NCBI RefSeq assembly: GCF_017603965.1
Contig: NZ_CP071955.1
Span: 3,629,501-3,693,500, forward strand
Reading direction: 5' to 3'
DNA: 64,000 nt
Source: Xanthomonas fragariae
GTDB taxonomy: Bacteria > Pseudomonadota > Gammaproteobacteria > Xanthomonadales > Xanthomonadaceae
Part shown: positions 1-8,357 of the stretch, piece after piece
How the letters are laid out: each line of letters begins with the position of its first letter
Numbering within the stretch: position 1 is the stretch's first letter
Program-made: the position numbers and the translations under genes
The notes under the pieces: model-generated
The model's database searches: none
The model's input: the letters and a program-made list of their open reading frames with translations, nothing else
Told to the model about the DNA's origin: nothing

Positions 1-14
1 GCAGCCGCGACATC

Positions 15-773
15 TCAGCCTGGCGCGTGCTGCCGGGCCACTGCATCCAGCGCATGCACCGCGGCCGGCCAGCAGGCGGCGGCGGACACTTCGCGCATGC
101 GCGGCTCGTCGGCGGCCACACCATGCTCCTGCTCGTGTGCCCAAGTCATCGCGTACGGCGTGTAGATGCCCCAGCCACCGATCGCCAGCACTGGCTCCAC
201 GTCCGAGCGCAGCGAATTGCCGATCATCACAAAGCGATGCGCCGGCAGGTCGAATTCGCGCAGCACGCGCGCATAAGTCCTGGGATCTTTTTCGGAAACC
301 ACTTCTACCCGCGGAAACAGATCGGCCAGACCGGACTGCTCGATCTTCTGCTCCTGATGAAACAGGTCGCCCTTGGTGATCAGCACCACCGCGTAGTGGG
401 CAGCGATCGCAGCGAGCGCCTCGCGCACGCCAGCAATCACCTCCACCGGGTGTTGCAGCGTGGCGCGACCGATCTCGACGATGCGTTGGATGTCGCGCGC
501 GTCGATGCGGGCCTGCGTCAACTCGATTGCGGTTTCGATCATCGACAACGTCATGCCCTTGGCACCATAGCCGAACACCTTGAGGTTACGCCGCTCCACC
601 GCCAGCAGATGCTGCTGCATGCGGCTGTCGCCCAGGTCCAGATAACCGGCCAGGATCGCTTCGAACGCCGCTTCGGCGCTGCGGTAATAATCCTCGCTCT
701 TCCAGAGGGTGTCGTCGCCATCGAAGCCGACCAGCTGGATCGCCTGGCCTTCGCGCTGTGCAAAAGAGGTCAT
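15..773 (-). CDS. HAD-superfamily hydrolase (phosphatase)
   Basis: A 252-residue cytosolic protein of the haloacid dehalogenase superfamily, probably a small-molecule phosphatase. Motif I is seen near residue 18 as FDGDDTLW, which carries the DxD pair and threonine that form and hydrolyse the aspartyl-phosphate. A motif II-like LITKGD follows near residue 132, and a motif IV-like VMIGNSLRSDVEP near residue 182 supplies the metal-binding acidic residue. The segment between motif I and II is helical, as in a C1 cap. It stands alone, facing away from nothing obvious, so the substrate cannot be inferred. The ATG at 773 is the only start that leaves a short N-terminus before motif I. Confidence 0.85.
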   Translation of the reverse strand: MTSFAQREGQAIQLVGFDGDDTLWKSEDYYRSAEAAFEAILAGYLDLGDSRMQQHLLAVERRNLKVFGYGAKGMTLSMIETAIELTQARIDARDIQRIVEIGRATLQHPVEVIAGVREALAAIAAHYAVVLITKGDLFHQEQKIEQSGLADLFPRVEVVSEKDPRTYARVLREFDLPAHRFVMIGNSLRSDVEPVLAIGGWGIYTPYAMTWAHEQEHGVAADEPRMREVSAAACWPAAVHALDAVARQHAPG

Positions 774-810
774 TGCGCAAGTCTAGCAGCGCGGTATGGC
801 GGTGCTACGC

Positions 811-1248
811 TCAGTCCCCTGCGGCATCGCCCGGGCCGGGCTGATAGCTTGCGAATTCCTCGCGCGACAGATGCACGTCGCCATTGCTGTCGAAACCGGC
901 GAAATTCTCGCGCAGGATCGGGTCGGCGCCCGCTTCGGCCACGATCAGCAATCCATCGGCGTCGGTGTCCAGGTTACGAAAGCTGTGCGGCGCCAGCGTG
1001 CCGGCCGGTGCGACAGATGCATCGGCTCCGCTCTTGGTGCTGGATGGCCCGGAAGCATCGACAGGCAGCAAGGGAGTTGTGGCCGGGGTTGTCGGATCGA
1101 TCGGCATCGGCATCGGCAACATCGCCGACGCACCACGAGTGGCAGGCACTACCGACGCCGGGTTGGCCTGCGGCAATTTCGGTGGCGCGGCAAGCGCCAG
1201 CATTGGACCCGACAACCCGACCAACAAAGCGATGCGCAGCTGCGGCAT
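811..1248 (-). CDS. Exported EF-hand domain protein
   Basis: A 145-residue secreted or periplasmic calcium-binding protein. The chosen ATG at 1248 is followed by a clear signal peptide (MPQLRIALLVGLSG then an Ala-rich stretch); the open frame extends 54 codons further upstream, but without any plausible leader. After a Pro/Thr/Ala-rich linker, two EF-hand-type loops are visible, NLDTDADGLL and GFDSNGDVHLS, the second being canonical (D-x-N-G-D-x-x-x-S). A second exported EF-hand protein lies 212 bp upstream on the same strand, so the two form a paralogous pair. No enzymatic domain is present; a calcium-sensing or buffering role is inferred. Confidence 0.75.
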   Translation of the reverse strand: MPQLRIALLVGLSGPMLALAAPPKLPQANPASVVPATRGASAMLPMPMPIDPTTPATTPLLPVDASGPSSTKSGADASVAPAGTLAPHSFRNLDTDADGLLIVAEAGADPILRENFAGFDSNGDVHLSREEFASYQPGPGDAAGD

Positions 1249-1301
1249 GGACGACGACCTGACGCGCAATGCATCACCGTAGCGCGGCAGATGTAAAGAA
1301 A

Positions 1302-1331
1302 GCGGGAGCGATCCTGGCAGATCGCTCCCGC
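1302..1331 (-). terminator. Rho-independent terminator after the EF-hand gene at 1461-1811
   Basis: Perfect 11-bp inverted repeat, GCGGGAGCGAT at 1302-1312 and its complement at 1321-1331, with an 8-base loop. Read on the minus strand, the stem is followed by the U-rich tract GCTTTCTTTACA. It lies downstream of the 1461-1811 gene and before the next EF-hand gene, so the two are probably separate transcripts. Confidence 0.65.
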
Positions 1332-1460
1332 GCGTCCATCCCGTTGCTTGGTGTAATTCACTTGCCGGTGGCCTCGCAACGGCGCCACCGAATTGCGTTG
1401 TCGTTGCCATCCGCTCGATGGCGTGCGGGAGAGTGACAGAAGACGTGCGCGAGTATGTGA

Positions 1461-1811
1461 TCAGTTGCCCTGCGAACCGGTTGCTGCACCGCCACTCTGT
1501 TGCTTGGCAACGAAAGCCTTGTACTCATCCGTGGTCAGCTTGCCGTCGGTGTTGCCGTCGGCTTGATCGAAAATCTGCACGAGCCCTGCATTGACCTGCG
1601 CCTCCTGCTTGCTGATGGTGCCGTCGCTATCGGTATCCACGCTGGCCCACGTCTGACCGCCGCCCGAACTTGCACCACTGGATTGGGCCGAAGTGGCCGA
1701 ACTACCCGACTGCGCGGCGGCATCCTGAGCGGGACTTTGGGCGATGGCCGGCAGCGCCAGAGCGGCGGACAGAGCGGCGGTGGCGGCGAGCAGCGAGGTG
1801 CGGTTCTTCAT
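1461..1811 (-). CDS. Exported EF-hand domain protein
   Basis: A 116-residue secreted protein. The start at 1811 (MKNRTSLLAATAALSAAL) gives a classic signal peptide cleaved after AIA-Q; the longer frame upstream is not signal-like. A Ser/Gln/Ala-rich low-complexity linker is followed by two EF-hand loops, VDTDSDGTISKQE (canonical) and ADGNTDGKLTTDE. The C-terminus is KQQSGGAATGSQGN. Similar small EF-hand proteins are common in Xanthomonas envelopes, where a calcium-dependent structural or signalling role is presumed. The gene lies next to the EF-hand gene at 811-1248 but has its own terminator. Confidence 0.8.
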   Translation of the reverse strand: MKNRTSLLAATAALSAALALPAIAQSPAQDAAAQSGSSATSAQSSGASSGGGQTWASVDTDSDGTISKQEAQVNAGLVQIFDQADGNTDGKLTTDEYKAFVAKQQSGGAATGSQGN

Positions 1812-2024
1812 ATTGAATGGTCTCATTGGCTTGGGAATGCGCGGTATCCCCGCGCATTCCACTACCCTACCCAACGCAAATGAACATTCAACCCACCGCA
1901 ATTTCGTGCAAAACGACCTTTTAACCACACAACAAACGTTTGCGGCTAGCCGTCTGTTAGGCGTCGGTGAGCCAAATAGAAGTGCCTCATTCAATATATA
2001 AAACTTTGCGAAACGCAGCGCGTT

Positions 2025-2297
2025 CTACGACATGATTTCAGACGTTGGGGGCATCGTCGTCCCAAGGTCCGGAACTGAACGGTTTCCAACCCACCGCGAC
2101 TCAGGCAATCGCACCGACCACTTCCAACACCACCCGCGAACCCAACGCGTTGGGATCTTGGATAGCGTGTGCCCGTGGGTGAAGTGCAGTCGCCGACCGA
2201 TATGCTCTACCGCCGCAAACACCAGCACACCGAGGATGAGTGCGATCGAGCCGGCCTCCAGCGAATCGAGCAAGCCCAAGTGCAGCGGCAAATTCAT
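2025..2297 (-). CDS. Possible small membrane protein, perhaps frameshifted
   Basis: The first 45 residues look real: MNLPLHLGLLDSLEAG, one hydrophobic helix (SIALILGVLVFAAVEHIG), then the basic segment RRLHFTHGH. After about residue 45 the frame becomes Trp/Arg-rich and unlike a Xanthomonas protein. In another frame of the same strand, a natural-looking end reads QDPNALGSRVVLEVVGAIA and stops at 2101. I therefore suspect a short membrane protein with a frameshift near 2160, ending at about 2101. I do not recognise the family. Confidence 0.3.
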   Translation of the reverse strand: MNLPLHLGLLDSLEAGSIALILGVLVFAAVEHIGRRLHFTHGHTLSKIPTRWVRGWCWKWSVRLPESRWVGNRSVPDLGTTMPPTSEIMS

Positions 2298-2414
2298 CGT
2301 GACGGTCCAGGCAGCAGGCGCATCAGTCTAGCGGCTGCGGGCAATGGATTCTTGCCGTGTACGCTGGCGAGGCTGGATGCGCGGTTCGCGCAATGCGTTC
2401 CTGTGGTTCTGGGC

Positions 2415-2612
2415 TCAGGCGTCGTTCTGCCCACGTGCGCGCACTTGCGCCTCGCCCTGTTCATCCCATTGCACGCCGACCGAAATCGGCTTGCAGCACA
2501 CTTGGCAGTCTTCGATGTAGTGCTGGTCGCCGCCGGTCAGATCCAGCGCCAGTGTGATCCACTCCCCGCAGTACGGGCAGGCGATATCGACAAAGCGTTC
2601 CGGTTCGGACAT
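2415..2612 (-). CDS. CPXCG-motif small zinc-ribbon protein
   Basis: A 65-residue cytosolic protein with two knuckles, CPYCGEW near residue 12 and CQVCCKPI near residue 36, the arrangement of the CPXCG cysteine-rich family. The cysteine pairs are expected to bind one zinc. The start MSEPERFVDIACPYCG at 2612 is set by the family, which starts about ten residues before the first CPYCG; the much longer open frame upstream overlaps the opposite face of a neighbouring gene. Biological role unknown; family members are small stand-alone proteins of gammaproteobacteria. Confidence 0.8.
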   Translation of the reverse strand: MSEPERFVDIACPYCGEWITLALDLTGGDQHYIEDCQVCCKPISVGVQWDEQGEAQVRARGQNDA

Positions 2613-2755
2613 TGCAGTTCCTTGAATCAGATAAATCGTCGCGAGCGACTGTCGGATCGAGCAGTCCGCGCGCAGACCTGGAGCGTACGAGGGTCCATGC
2701 CGATTCCGTGGACCGCGCCCGCTTAGCGAGTGCGCAGCGGCTCGTCGCGTCGCTG

Positions 2756-3502
2756 TCAGTCGACCGGCACATCGTAGGCGGTGTCGGGGGTCGGTTCGGG
2801 ACGGAAGGTGAAATGCCACCATTCCATCGGGTAGTTGGCAAACCCTTCGGCCGCCAGTGCGCGCAGCAATCGCTGACGGTGCGCGCGCTGCGCCACGCTG
2901 ATGCCGTGCGAATCGGTATGCGCACGCGTATCGAAAAAATCGAAGTGGGTACCCATGTCCACAGCGCGGCACGGACCCGACCGGCAAGCCAGCAACCCAA
3001 GGTCCAGCGTCGCGCCACGGCTGTGTCCGGAGGTCTGCGCAATGTAATCACCGAGCAGCGCACGCTTGTCCACGCGCGGGTAGTACTGCGCCTTGGTCGA
3101 TTGATCCTGCAAATCCGCAGCCCAGGTCACAAATGCCTGTACTGCCCGCACCGGTCGATAGCAATCGAACACCTGCAACCGATACCCTTCGGCCTTGAGC
3201 GTGCGCGCCGCCCGCGTCAATGCCTCGGCAGCCGGCCGCAGCAAATAGCACGTCGGCGCCACATAGCCTGGCACCACACGCCCGGTGAAGTTATTGCTGC
3301 CCGCATAGCGCATGTCCACCGCAATCTCGGGCGCAAGACGGTGTACGTCGACCAGACCAGCCTCGGCGGTTGTTTTTGCTGAAGACACGTGCACATCGGC
3401 CGCAATCATGGCAAATGGCGCGGTGGTTATCAGCAGCACGATGCCCCAGGCAACGAGATGCCGCCAACAGCGCGAAGTCCGTAAAAGCGTGGTTTTTTTC
3501 AT
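2756..3502 (-). CDS. D-alanyl-D-alanine dipeptidase (VanX/DdpX type, M15D)
   Basis: A 248-residue exported zinc peptidase that hydrolyses D-Ala-D-Ala. The start at 3502 gives a basic N-terminus and a hydrophobic signal segment (LVAWGIVLLITTAPFAMIA). The diagnostic VanX features are present: a DMRYAGSNNFTG strand near residue 55, the zinc motif SGHSRGATLDLGLL (H and D ligands), and the late EWWHF motif carrying the catalytic Glu and third His ligand. It lies next to a lipoprotein amidase on the same strand and opposite an NlpC/P60-epimerase operon. A role in scavenging wall-derived dipeptides is more likely here than vancomycin resistance. Confidence 0.9.
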   Translation of the reverse strand: MKKTTLLRTSRCWRHLVAWGIVLLITTAPFAMIAADVHVSSAKTTAEAGLVDVHRLAPEIAVDMRYAGSNNFTGRVVPGYVAPTCYLLRPAAEALTRAARTLKAEGYRLQVFDCYRPVRAVQAFVTWAADLQDQSTKAQYYPRVDKRALLGDYIAQTSGHSRGATLDLGLLACRSGPCRAVDMGTHFDFFDTRAHTDSHGISVAQRAHRQRLLRALAAEGFANYPMEWWHFTFRPEPTPDTAYDVPVD

Positions 3503-3599
3503 CGCCGTTCCTTTACGGGAGCATGAGATCTGCACGCTACGCAACGAGCTCCACACCCTGGTGCCAGCAATACGCGGCTTTTATCCGACCACGATGCAC

Positions 3600-4406
3600 T
3601 TATCGGCTGTCGCCCTCAAGCGACTCGACGGCATCATGCACACTCGGTGGCCGCAGCCGTCCGGTCAGCGCGTAGAGGATGCGCAAATCTTCCGCATCGA
3701 AGGTGCGTGTATCGCTGCCCCGATAGTGATGATGAAAAGCCCGCAGCGTGGCGGCGGGATCGTCGAGGCTGTAGCCGACCAGAGCCAGCGCCTGCCAGGG
3801 GTCGAAATCTGCCGGAGCGGCTGGGGTGTCGGCGGCAGGCCAGCGGCCGAATCCGGCGTCGGCCAGGCGCTTCCATGGGAATAACGGGCCAGGGTCGTTC
3901 TTGCGTGTCGGCGCGAAGTCTTCATGGCCGACGATCTGCGTGCGCGGGATGCGCAGACGCGTGCACAGGTCTTCCAGCAATAGCAGCAGGCTGTCGATCT
4001 GCGCAGGCACAAATGCCTCGCTGCCGTCGTTGTCCAGCTCGATGCCGATCGAGACGGAGTTGACGTCGGTGATGGTGCCCCAGCTGCCAGCACCCCCATG
4101 CCAGGCGCGTTGCTCATCGCTGACCAATTGATAGCGCTGCCCATCTTGGCCAATCAAATAGTGCGCACTGACCAGACCACCGCTATTGCGCCCGCGCAAT
4201 GTGCCCAGGCTCTGCTGCACCGAGTGTTGGCCGGTGAAGTGCAGCACGATCAGGATCGGCCGTCGCGCATCGTAATTGGGCGACGGCACCCAGTGAGCGA
4301 GCGGATTGCGCTGTGGCGCATGTGCGCAGGCACCCAGTGACAGCAAGACCATGCACAAGGCGGGCCGCAGCCAGACCGATGGCATCAGGTTCGAAATGGA
4401 TGACAT
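3600..4406 (-). CDS. N-acetylmuramoyl-L-alanine amidase (amidase_2/AmpD-like), lipoprotein
   Basis: A 268-residue amidase that splits the bond between MurNAc and L-Ala. The start at 4406 has an AGGAGA ribosome site and yields a lipoprotein signal, MSSISNLMPSVWLRPAL then a lipobox LGAC near residue 27, so the enzyme is expected to be membrane-anchored, unlike cytosolic AmpD. Zinc ligands are visible in LIVLHFTGQHS (first His) and IVGHEDFAPTRKNDPGPLF (second His and downstream Asp), with the typical SVSIGIELDNDG strand between. A peptidoglycan-binding-like C-terminal helix bundle follows. It faces the NlpC/P60 operon, suggesting a shared divergent regulatory region. Confidence 0.9.
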   Translation of the reverse strand: MSSISNLMPSVWLRPALCMVLLSLGACAHAPQRNPLAHWVPSPNYDARRPILIVLHFTGQHSVQQSLGTLRGRNSGGLVSAHYLIGQDGQRYQLVSDEQRAWHGGAGSWGTITDVNSVSIGIELDNDGSEAFVPAQIDSLLLLLEDLCTRLRIPRTQIVGHEDFAPTRKNDPGPLFPWKRLADAGFGRWPAADTPAAPADFDPWQALALVGYSLDDPAATLRAFHHHYRGSDTRTFDAEDLRILYALTGRLRPPSVHDAVESLEGDSR

Positions 4407-4887
4407 CGGTTTCTCCTGGCCAAATGACAATAGCATGCACCGTGCTTCGGCCCCGAATGGACACCGGATGCCAAGCGCCCATTGATCTGCCAAGTAGGCC
4501 ACAGTGGGGCGCCATCAGGCGCATCGGGGTCCAGGGGCATGCAGCTGAGTTGCTGGCGATGCCATCTTCAACCCAGCATCCTGCACGCCGCATGGTTTCG
4601 TGACATGTCATGGATTGCCTCAGGCAAAGCGCGTACGAATGCAGTGCCAACGCCTGCAATGCACCCTTGCAGGCGGTTCCCGGCCAAGAGCAGGCATGGC
4701 GACACGAGCGCGACGAGTGGAATCGCGCCACTGCGTCATCGCCCCACGGCGAGCGCCGCAGCATCGGCATGTGCCACGATACACTGCCAGCCGTGCGCGC
4801 TGTTGGCAGGTGTCGATGCTGGGCATTGGCACTATCGCGCAGTGCTTCATCGGTTATCGGTCGTTGCATCCTTCAAGAGCCTTGTTC
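4407..4887. other. Divergent intergenic region of the murein-peptide cluster
   Basis: About 480 bp between the lipoprotein amidase (minus) and the NlpC/P60 gene (plus). Open frames cross it, but none has a start, ribosome site or composition that I can support; the plus-strand frame from 4600 is only an upstream extension of the NlpC/P60 frame. It presumably holds both promoters. I see no clear -10/-35 pair or operator. Confidence 0.5.
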
Positions 4888-6297
4888 ATGCCACTGTCGC
4901 GTCATTTGCTGATGTTGCTGCTGGTCCTCGCCCTGCCCTGCATTGCCGATGCGGCAACCCGCTACACCCCAGTGCGGCAAATGGCTCCGTTTGTGATTGG
5001 TGACGCGCAGCTAACACCCGATTACTGGATCCAACGCAGTCGCACAGCGCAAACGCCGCGCATGAACGCCATGCAGATTGCCGGCTTCAATACGCATCTG
5101 ATGCGCGACGATGCCTCCATGCACGATCTGTGGCAATTGCCCGAGACACTGCCAGCTGCCGATGTGCGCGCACGCATCCAGGCGCTATCGGCCACGCCGA
5201 TGCGGGCGCTGTACGACGCGAATGGAAGCGCCATCGCTGCGACGCGTTTGGCAGCACTGCGCAGCGCGTTGGCGCTGGATGCGCTTCCCGATCAAGTAAC
5301 ACCGCACTTTGCATTGGTGGTGAAGCGCGCCGCGTTACGCACCTTCCCAACCTCGCAGCGGGTATTCACCAGCACCGATGACCACGATATTGACCGCTTT
5401 CAGGAATCGGCGCTCTATCCCGGCACACCCGTTGCGGTGTTGCACGGCAGTGCCGATGGGGCGTGGCAGTTCGTACTCGCCGCCAATTACGCGGCATGGG
5501 TCGCTACCGATCAAATTGCCGAAGGCAGCCGCGCCGAGGTGCTGGACTACGCGCAACGCGGCTCACGCATGATCGTCACCGGTGCCCGCGTGCAGACTGC
5601 CTACACGCCTGAACTGCCTGCCGGTTCCGCTCTCACGCTGGACATGGGCACCAGCCTGCCGTTGCTCAGCGACTGGCCACCGCAGCAGCCGGTCAACGGA
5701 CAGCTGCCGCTTGCTGCCTATGTGGTGCAACTGCCGCTGCGCATCGCCGATGGGCGCTTGCAGCTGGTACCGGCATTGATTCCGCGCGCCGCCGATGTGC
5801 GCATTGGCGCGTTGCCGGCCAGCGATGCTGCACTGCTACGACAAGCCTTTAAATTCCTTGGCGAGCGCTATGGCTGGGGCAACGATTACGACGCGCGCGA
5901 CTGCAGCGGCTTCGTGCTGGATGTCTACCGTAGCCTGGGCATCGCACTGCCACGAAATACAGGCGATCAGGCGCGCAGCCCGGTGCTGCGCAGGGTGCCG
6001 TTCGACGTACGCGCACCGATGCCACAACGCCTGCAACAGCTCGCACAGGTGCAGATCGGCGACCTGATCTATCTCCCCGGTCACGTGATGCTGGTCATCG
6101 GTCACGAGCGCGGCGCACCGTGGGTGATCCATGATGTGGCCGGCGCCAATTACCGCGCCGCCGACGGTAGCGTGCAGCGCGCGCGTTTGAATGGCGTATC
6201 GGTCACGCCGCTGCTGCCATTGCTCTCCAGCGACGGCACACCGTTCATCGACAACATCACCCGCATCCAACGCATCGTACCGGTTGGATCCCCATGA
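4888..6297 (+). CDS. SH3-domain NlpC/P60 cell-wall peptidase
   Basis: A 469-residue exported cysteine peptidase expected to cut the gamma-D-Glu to diamino-acid bond of murein stem peptides. The start at 4888 gives a signal peptide, MPLSRHLLMLLLVLALPCIADA. The middle region (about residues 110-270) fits the tandem bacterial SH3 domains of the YkfC-type enzymes. The catalytic NlpC/P60 domain follows, with DCSGFVLDVYRSLGI (Cys near residue 340) and GHVMLVIGHERG (His). Its stop overlaps the start of the dipeptide epimerase by ATGA. That pairing is a known route in which the peptidase releases L-Ala-D-Glu and the epimerase converts it. Confidence 0.88.
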   Translation: MPLSRHLLMLLLVLALPCIADAATRYTPVRQMAPFVIGDAQLTPDYWIQRSRTAQTPRMNAMQIAGFNTHLMRDDASMHDLWQLPETLPAADVRARIQALSATPMRALYDANGSAIAATRLAALRSALALDALPDQVTPHFALVVKRAALRTFPTSQRVFTSTDDHDIDRFQESALYPGTPVAVLHGSADGAWQFVLAANYAAWVATDQIAEGSRAEVLDYAQRGSRMIVTGARVQTAYTPELPAGSALTLDMGTSLPLLSDWPPQQPVNGQLPLAAYVVQLPLRIADGRLQLVPALIPRAADVRIGALPASDAALLRQAFKFLGERYGWGNDYDARDCSGFVLDVYRSLGIALPRNTGDQARSPVLRRVPFDVRAPMPQRLQQLAQVQIGDLIYLPGHVMLVIGHERGAPWVIHDVAGANYRAADGSVQRARLNGVSVTPLLPLLSSDGTPFIDNITRIQRIVPVGSP

Positions 6298-7391
6298 AGA
6301 TCACCAGCTTCCGACTCGGCATGCTGCGCGTGCCATTGAAGACCCCGTTCAACACTGCAGTGCGCACCGTGCACGCGATCGAAGATGTGGTGGTGCTGTT
6401 GCAGACCGACGGCAGCCACATCGGTTATGGCGCGGCACCGGCCACTGCACCGATCACCGGCGATACGCATGGCAGCATCGTTGCCGCGATCCAACACTGC
6501 ATCGGCCCACGGTTGATCGGCCAGGACGTGGCCGATCTCAATCGGCTATGCGGGCTCGTGCAACACGCGCTGGAACGCAATACCAGCGCCAAGGCCGCAG
6601 TGGAGATCGCGCTGTACGACCTGTGGGCCCAGGCCTTCGGTGCGCCGCTGTATCAGCTGCTCGGTGGCGGCACTCCACGTATCACCACCGACATTACTAT
6701 CAGCGTCGATGCCATCGACGCCATGGTCGCACAGGCCCAGTCGGCGCTTGCACGCGGCTATCGATCGCTGAAGATCAAGGTCGGCAAGGACCCCGGCTCG
6801 GATGTCGAACGCGTCAAGGCAATCCATGCAGCGGTCGACGCAAGCGCATCGCTGCGACTGGATGCCAACCAGGGCTGGACGCCCAAGCAGGCGGTGCGCA
6901 CTATGCGCACGCTCGAAGACGCCGGCATCGTATTGGAACTGCTGGAGCAACCGGTCAGGGCCGCCGACATCGATGGGCTCGCCTTCGTCACCGCACGCAT
7001 CGACACCCCGGTGATGGCCGACGAAAGCGTGTTCTCGCCAACACAGGTGATCGACCTCATCCAGCGCCGCGCCGCCGATATCGTCAACATCAAATTGATG
7101 AAGACCGGCGGGCTGTCCAACGCGATCCGTGTTGCAGATGTCGCGGCGTTGTACGGGGTGCCGTGCATGATCGGCTGCATGATCGAATCCAGCGTCAGTG
7201 TGGCCGCGGCGGTGCATCTGGCGGTGGCCAAGGCCGACAGCATCACCTTGGCGGATCTGGATGCGCCGGCGCTCGGGCAGTTCGATCCCACCGCCGGCGG
7301 CGTGCACTTCGATGCGGCGCAGATCCACATCGACGATTCGCCGGGGCTGGGTATCCGCCGCATCCGCGGGCTCGAGTTGCTGCCGGGCTGA
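6294..7391 (+). CDS. L-Ala-D/L-Glu (dipeptide) epimerase, enolase superfamily
   Basis: A 365-residue cytosolic enzyme of the mandelate racemase/muconate lactonizing group. The N-terminal capping domain starts MKITSFRLGMLRVPLKTPF. Barrel residues are visible: the KIKVGK lysine pair near residue 160, metal ligands in LRLDANQGW, LLEQPV and MADESVFSP, and the second catalytic lysine in VNIKLMKTGG. The IGCMIESSVSV strand matches dipeptide epimerases. The start overlaps the preceding NlpC/P60 stop (ATGA), so the two are translationally coupled. The inferred job is epimerising murein-derived L-Ala-D-Glu before hydrolysis; the exact dipeptide specificity cannot be read from sequence. Confidence 0.9.
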   Translation: MKITSFRLGMLRVPLKTPFNTAVRTVHAIEDVVVLLQTDGSHIGYGAAPATAPITGDTHGSIVAAIQHCIGPRLIGQDVADLNRLCGLVQHALERNTSAKAAVEIALYDLWAQAFGAPLYQLLGGGTPRITTDITISVDAIDAMVAQAQSALARGYRSLKIKVGKDPGSDVERVKAIHAAVDASASLRLDANQGWTPKQAVRTMRTLEDAGIVLELLEQPVRAADIDGLAFVTARIDTPVMADESVFSPTQVIDLIQRRAADIVNIKLMKTGGLSNAIRVADVAALYGVPCMIGCMIESSVSVAAAVHLAVAKADSITLADLDAPALGQFDPTAGGVHFDAAQIHIDDSPGLGIRRIRGLELLPG

Positions 7392-7577
7392 GTACCGCTG
7401 CTGCAGACATGCGTACAAACACCACACAGCGCCTGCGGCATGCGCGCGCATTGCTGGGTACAGTAGGGGCCGAGTGTTTGCGAATGACACGTTGCAGGCG
7501 CACAGCCTCATCGTTGCGCATCATCTACTGATCAGACGCGGGCTTATCCCAGCTCGCCCCCTTCCTACGGAGCCTGC

Positions 7578-8357
7578 ATGCACCTTGCCATCCCGTTTCG
7601 ATCCGTCGCGTTGCTGACGCTGGCGAGCTTTATCAGCGTCGCACGCGCGGCCGCGCCAATCGATGCATTGCATCAAGCACGCGCCCTGATCGTGGTGACC
7701 ACGACGGATTGGAACAGCACCCAGGCCCGCCTGCAGACGTTCGCGCGTGTGGACGGCCATTGGCAACCGGCCGCCGTACCGGGGTTTGCAGTCGCACTTG
7801 GTCGCCATGGCAGCGCCTGGGGCGAGGGCCTGCATCCGGCGCAAACGCAAGGCCCGCAGAAGCGCGAAGGCGACGGTCGCAGCCCGGCCGGCGTGTTCGC
7901 CATCGGCACGGCCTTCGGTGATGCGCCGAGGATCGAGAGCGCGATGCCGTATCAGGCGATGAGCGCCACCAACTACTGCATGGATGTGCCTAGCTCGCCG
8001 CTGTACAACCGCATCGTCGATGCCGCGCAGGTCGGCGAGGCCGCAGTGGCTGGTTCGACCGAACCGATGCGCCTGGATCTGCACCATCGCAACGATGCGC
8101 GCTACAGCGAAGGTTTTGTCATCGCGCACAATCCCAAGGCCATTCCCGGCCGCGGCAGCTGCATCTTCGCGCACCTGTGGCTTATGCCAGGGCAGTCGAC
8201 CTCTGGTTGCACCGCCATGGCGCTGGCCGACATGCAGCGCCTGCTTGCGTGGTTGAAGCCCGATGACAACCCGCTGTTGGTGCTGTTGCCACGCGCCGAA
8301 TATGCGCGCCTGCAAACCGAGTGGCAATTGCCGGTGTTGGCGGAGGCCGCACCATGA
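7578..8357 (+). CDS. Exported L,D-transpeptidase-fold (YkuD-like) protein
   Basis: A 259-residue exported protein with a cleavable signal (MHLAIPFRSVALLTLASFIS then ARA). The C-terminal half holds the YkuD signature: a His in SCIFAHLW, then STSGCTAM with the catalytic cysteine near residue 212, preceded by DGRSPAGVFAIG, typical of the branch formerly annotated as conserved secreted proteins. Members of this branch are not proven cross-linkers, so transpeptidase or carboxypeptidase activity remains inference. It lies between the epimerase and the transporter gene, whose start overlaps its stop by 4 bp, so it is part of the murein-peptide unit. Confidence 0.78.
   Translation: MHLAIPFRSVALLTLASFISVARAAAPIDALHQARALIVVTTTDWNSTQARLQTFARVDGHWQPAAVPGFAVALGRHGSAWGEGLHPAQTQGPQKREGDGRSPAGVFAIGTAFGDAPRIESAMPYQAMSATNYCMDVPSSPLYNRIVDAAQVGEAAVAGSTEPMRLDLHHRNDARYSEGFVIAHNPKAIPGRGSCIFAHLWLMPGQSTSGCTAMALADMQRLLAWLKPDDNPLLVLLPRAEYARLQTEWQLPVLAEAAP

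Noticed and set aside
27-1262. Long plus-strand frame of 411 codons
   Set aside because: It is the mirror of the HAD hydrolase and EF-hand genes on the other strand; Arg/His-rich with no family resemblance.
2756-3502. Vancomycin-resistance gene
   Set aside because: The VanX-type dipeptidase has a signal peptide and no VanA/VanH partners. Chromosomal homologues in Gram-negatives serve dipeptide or murein use.
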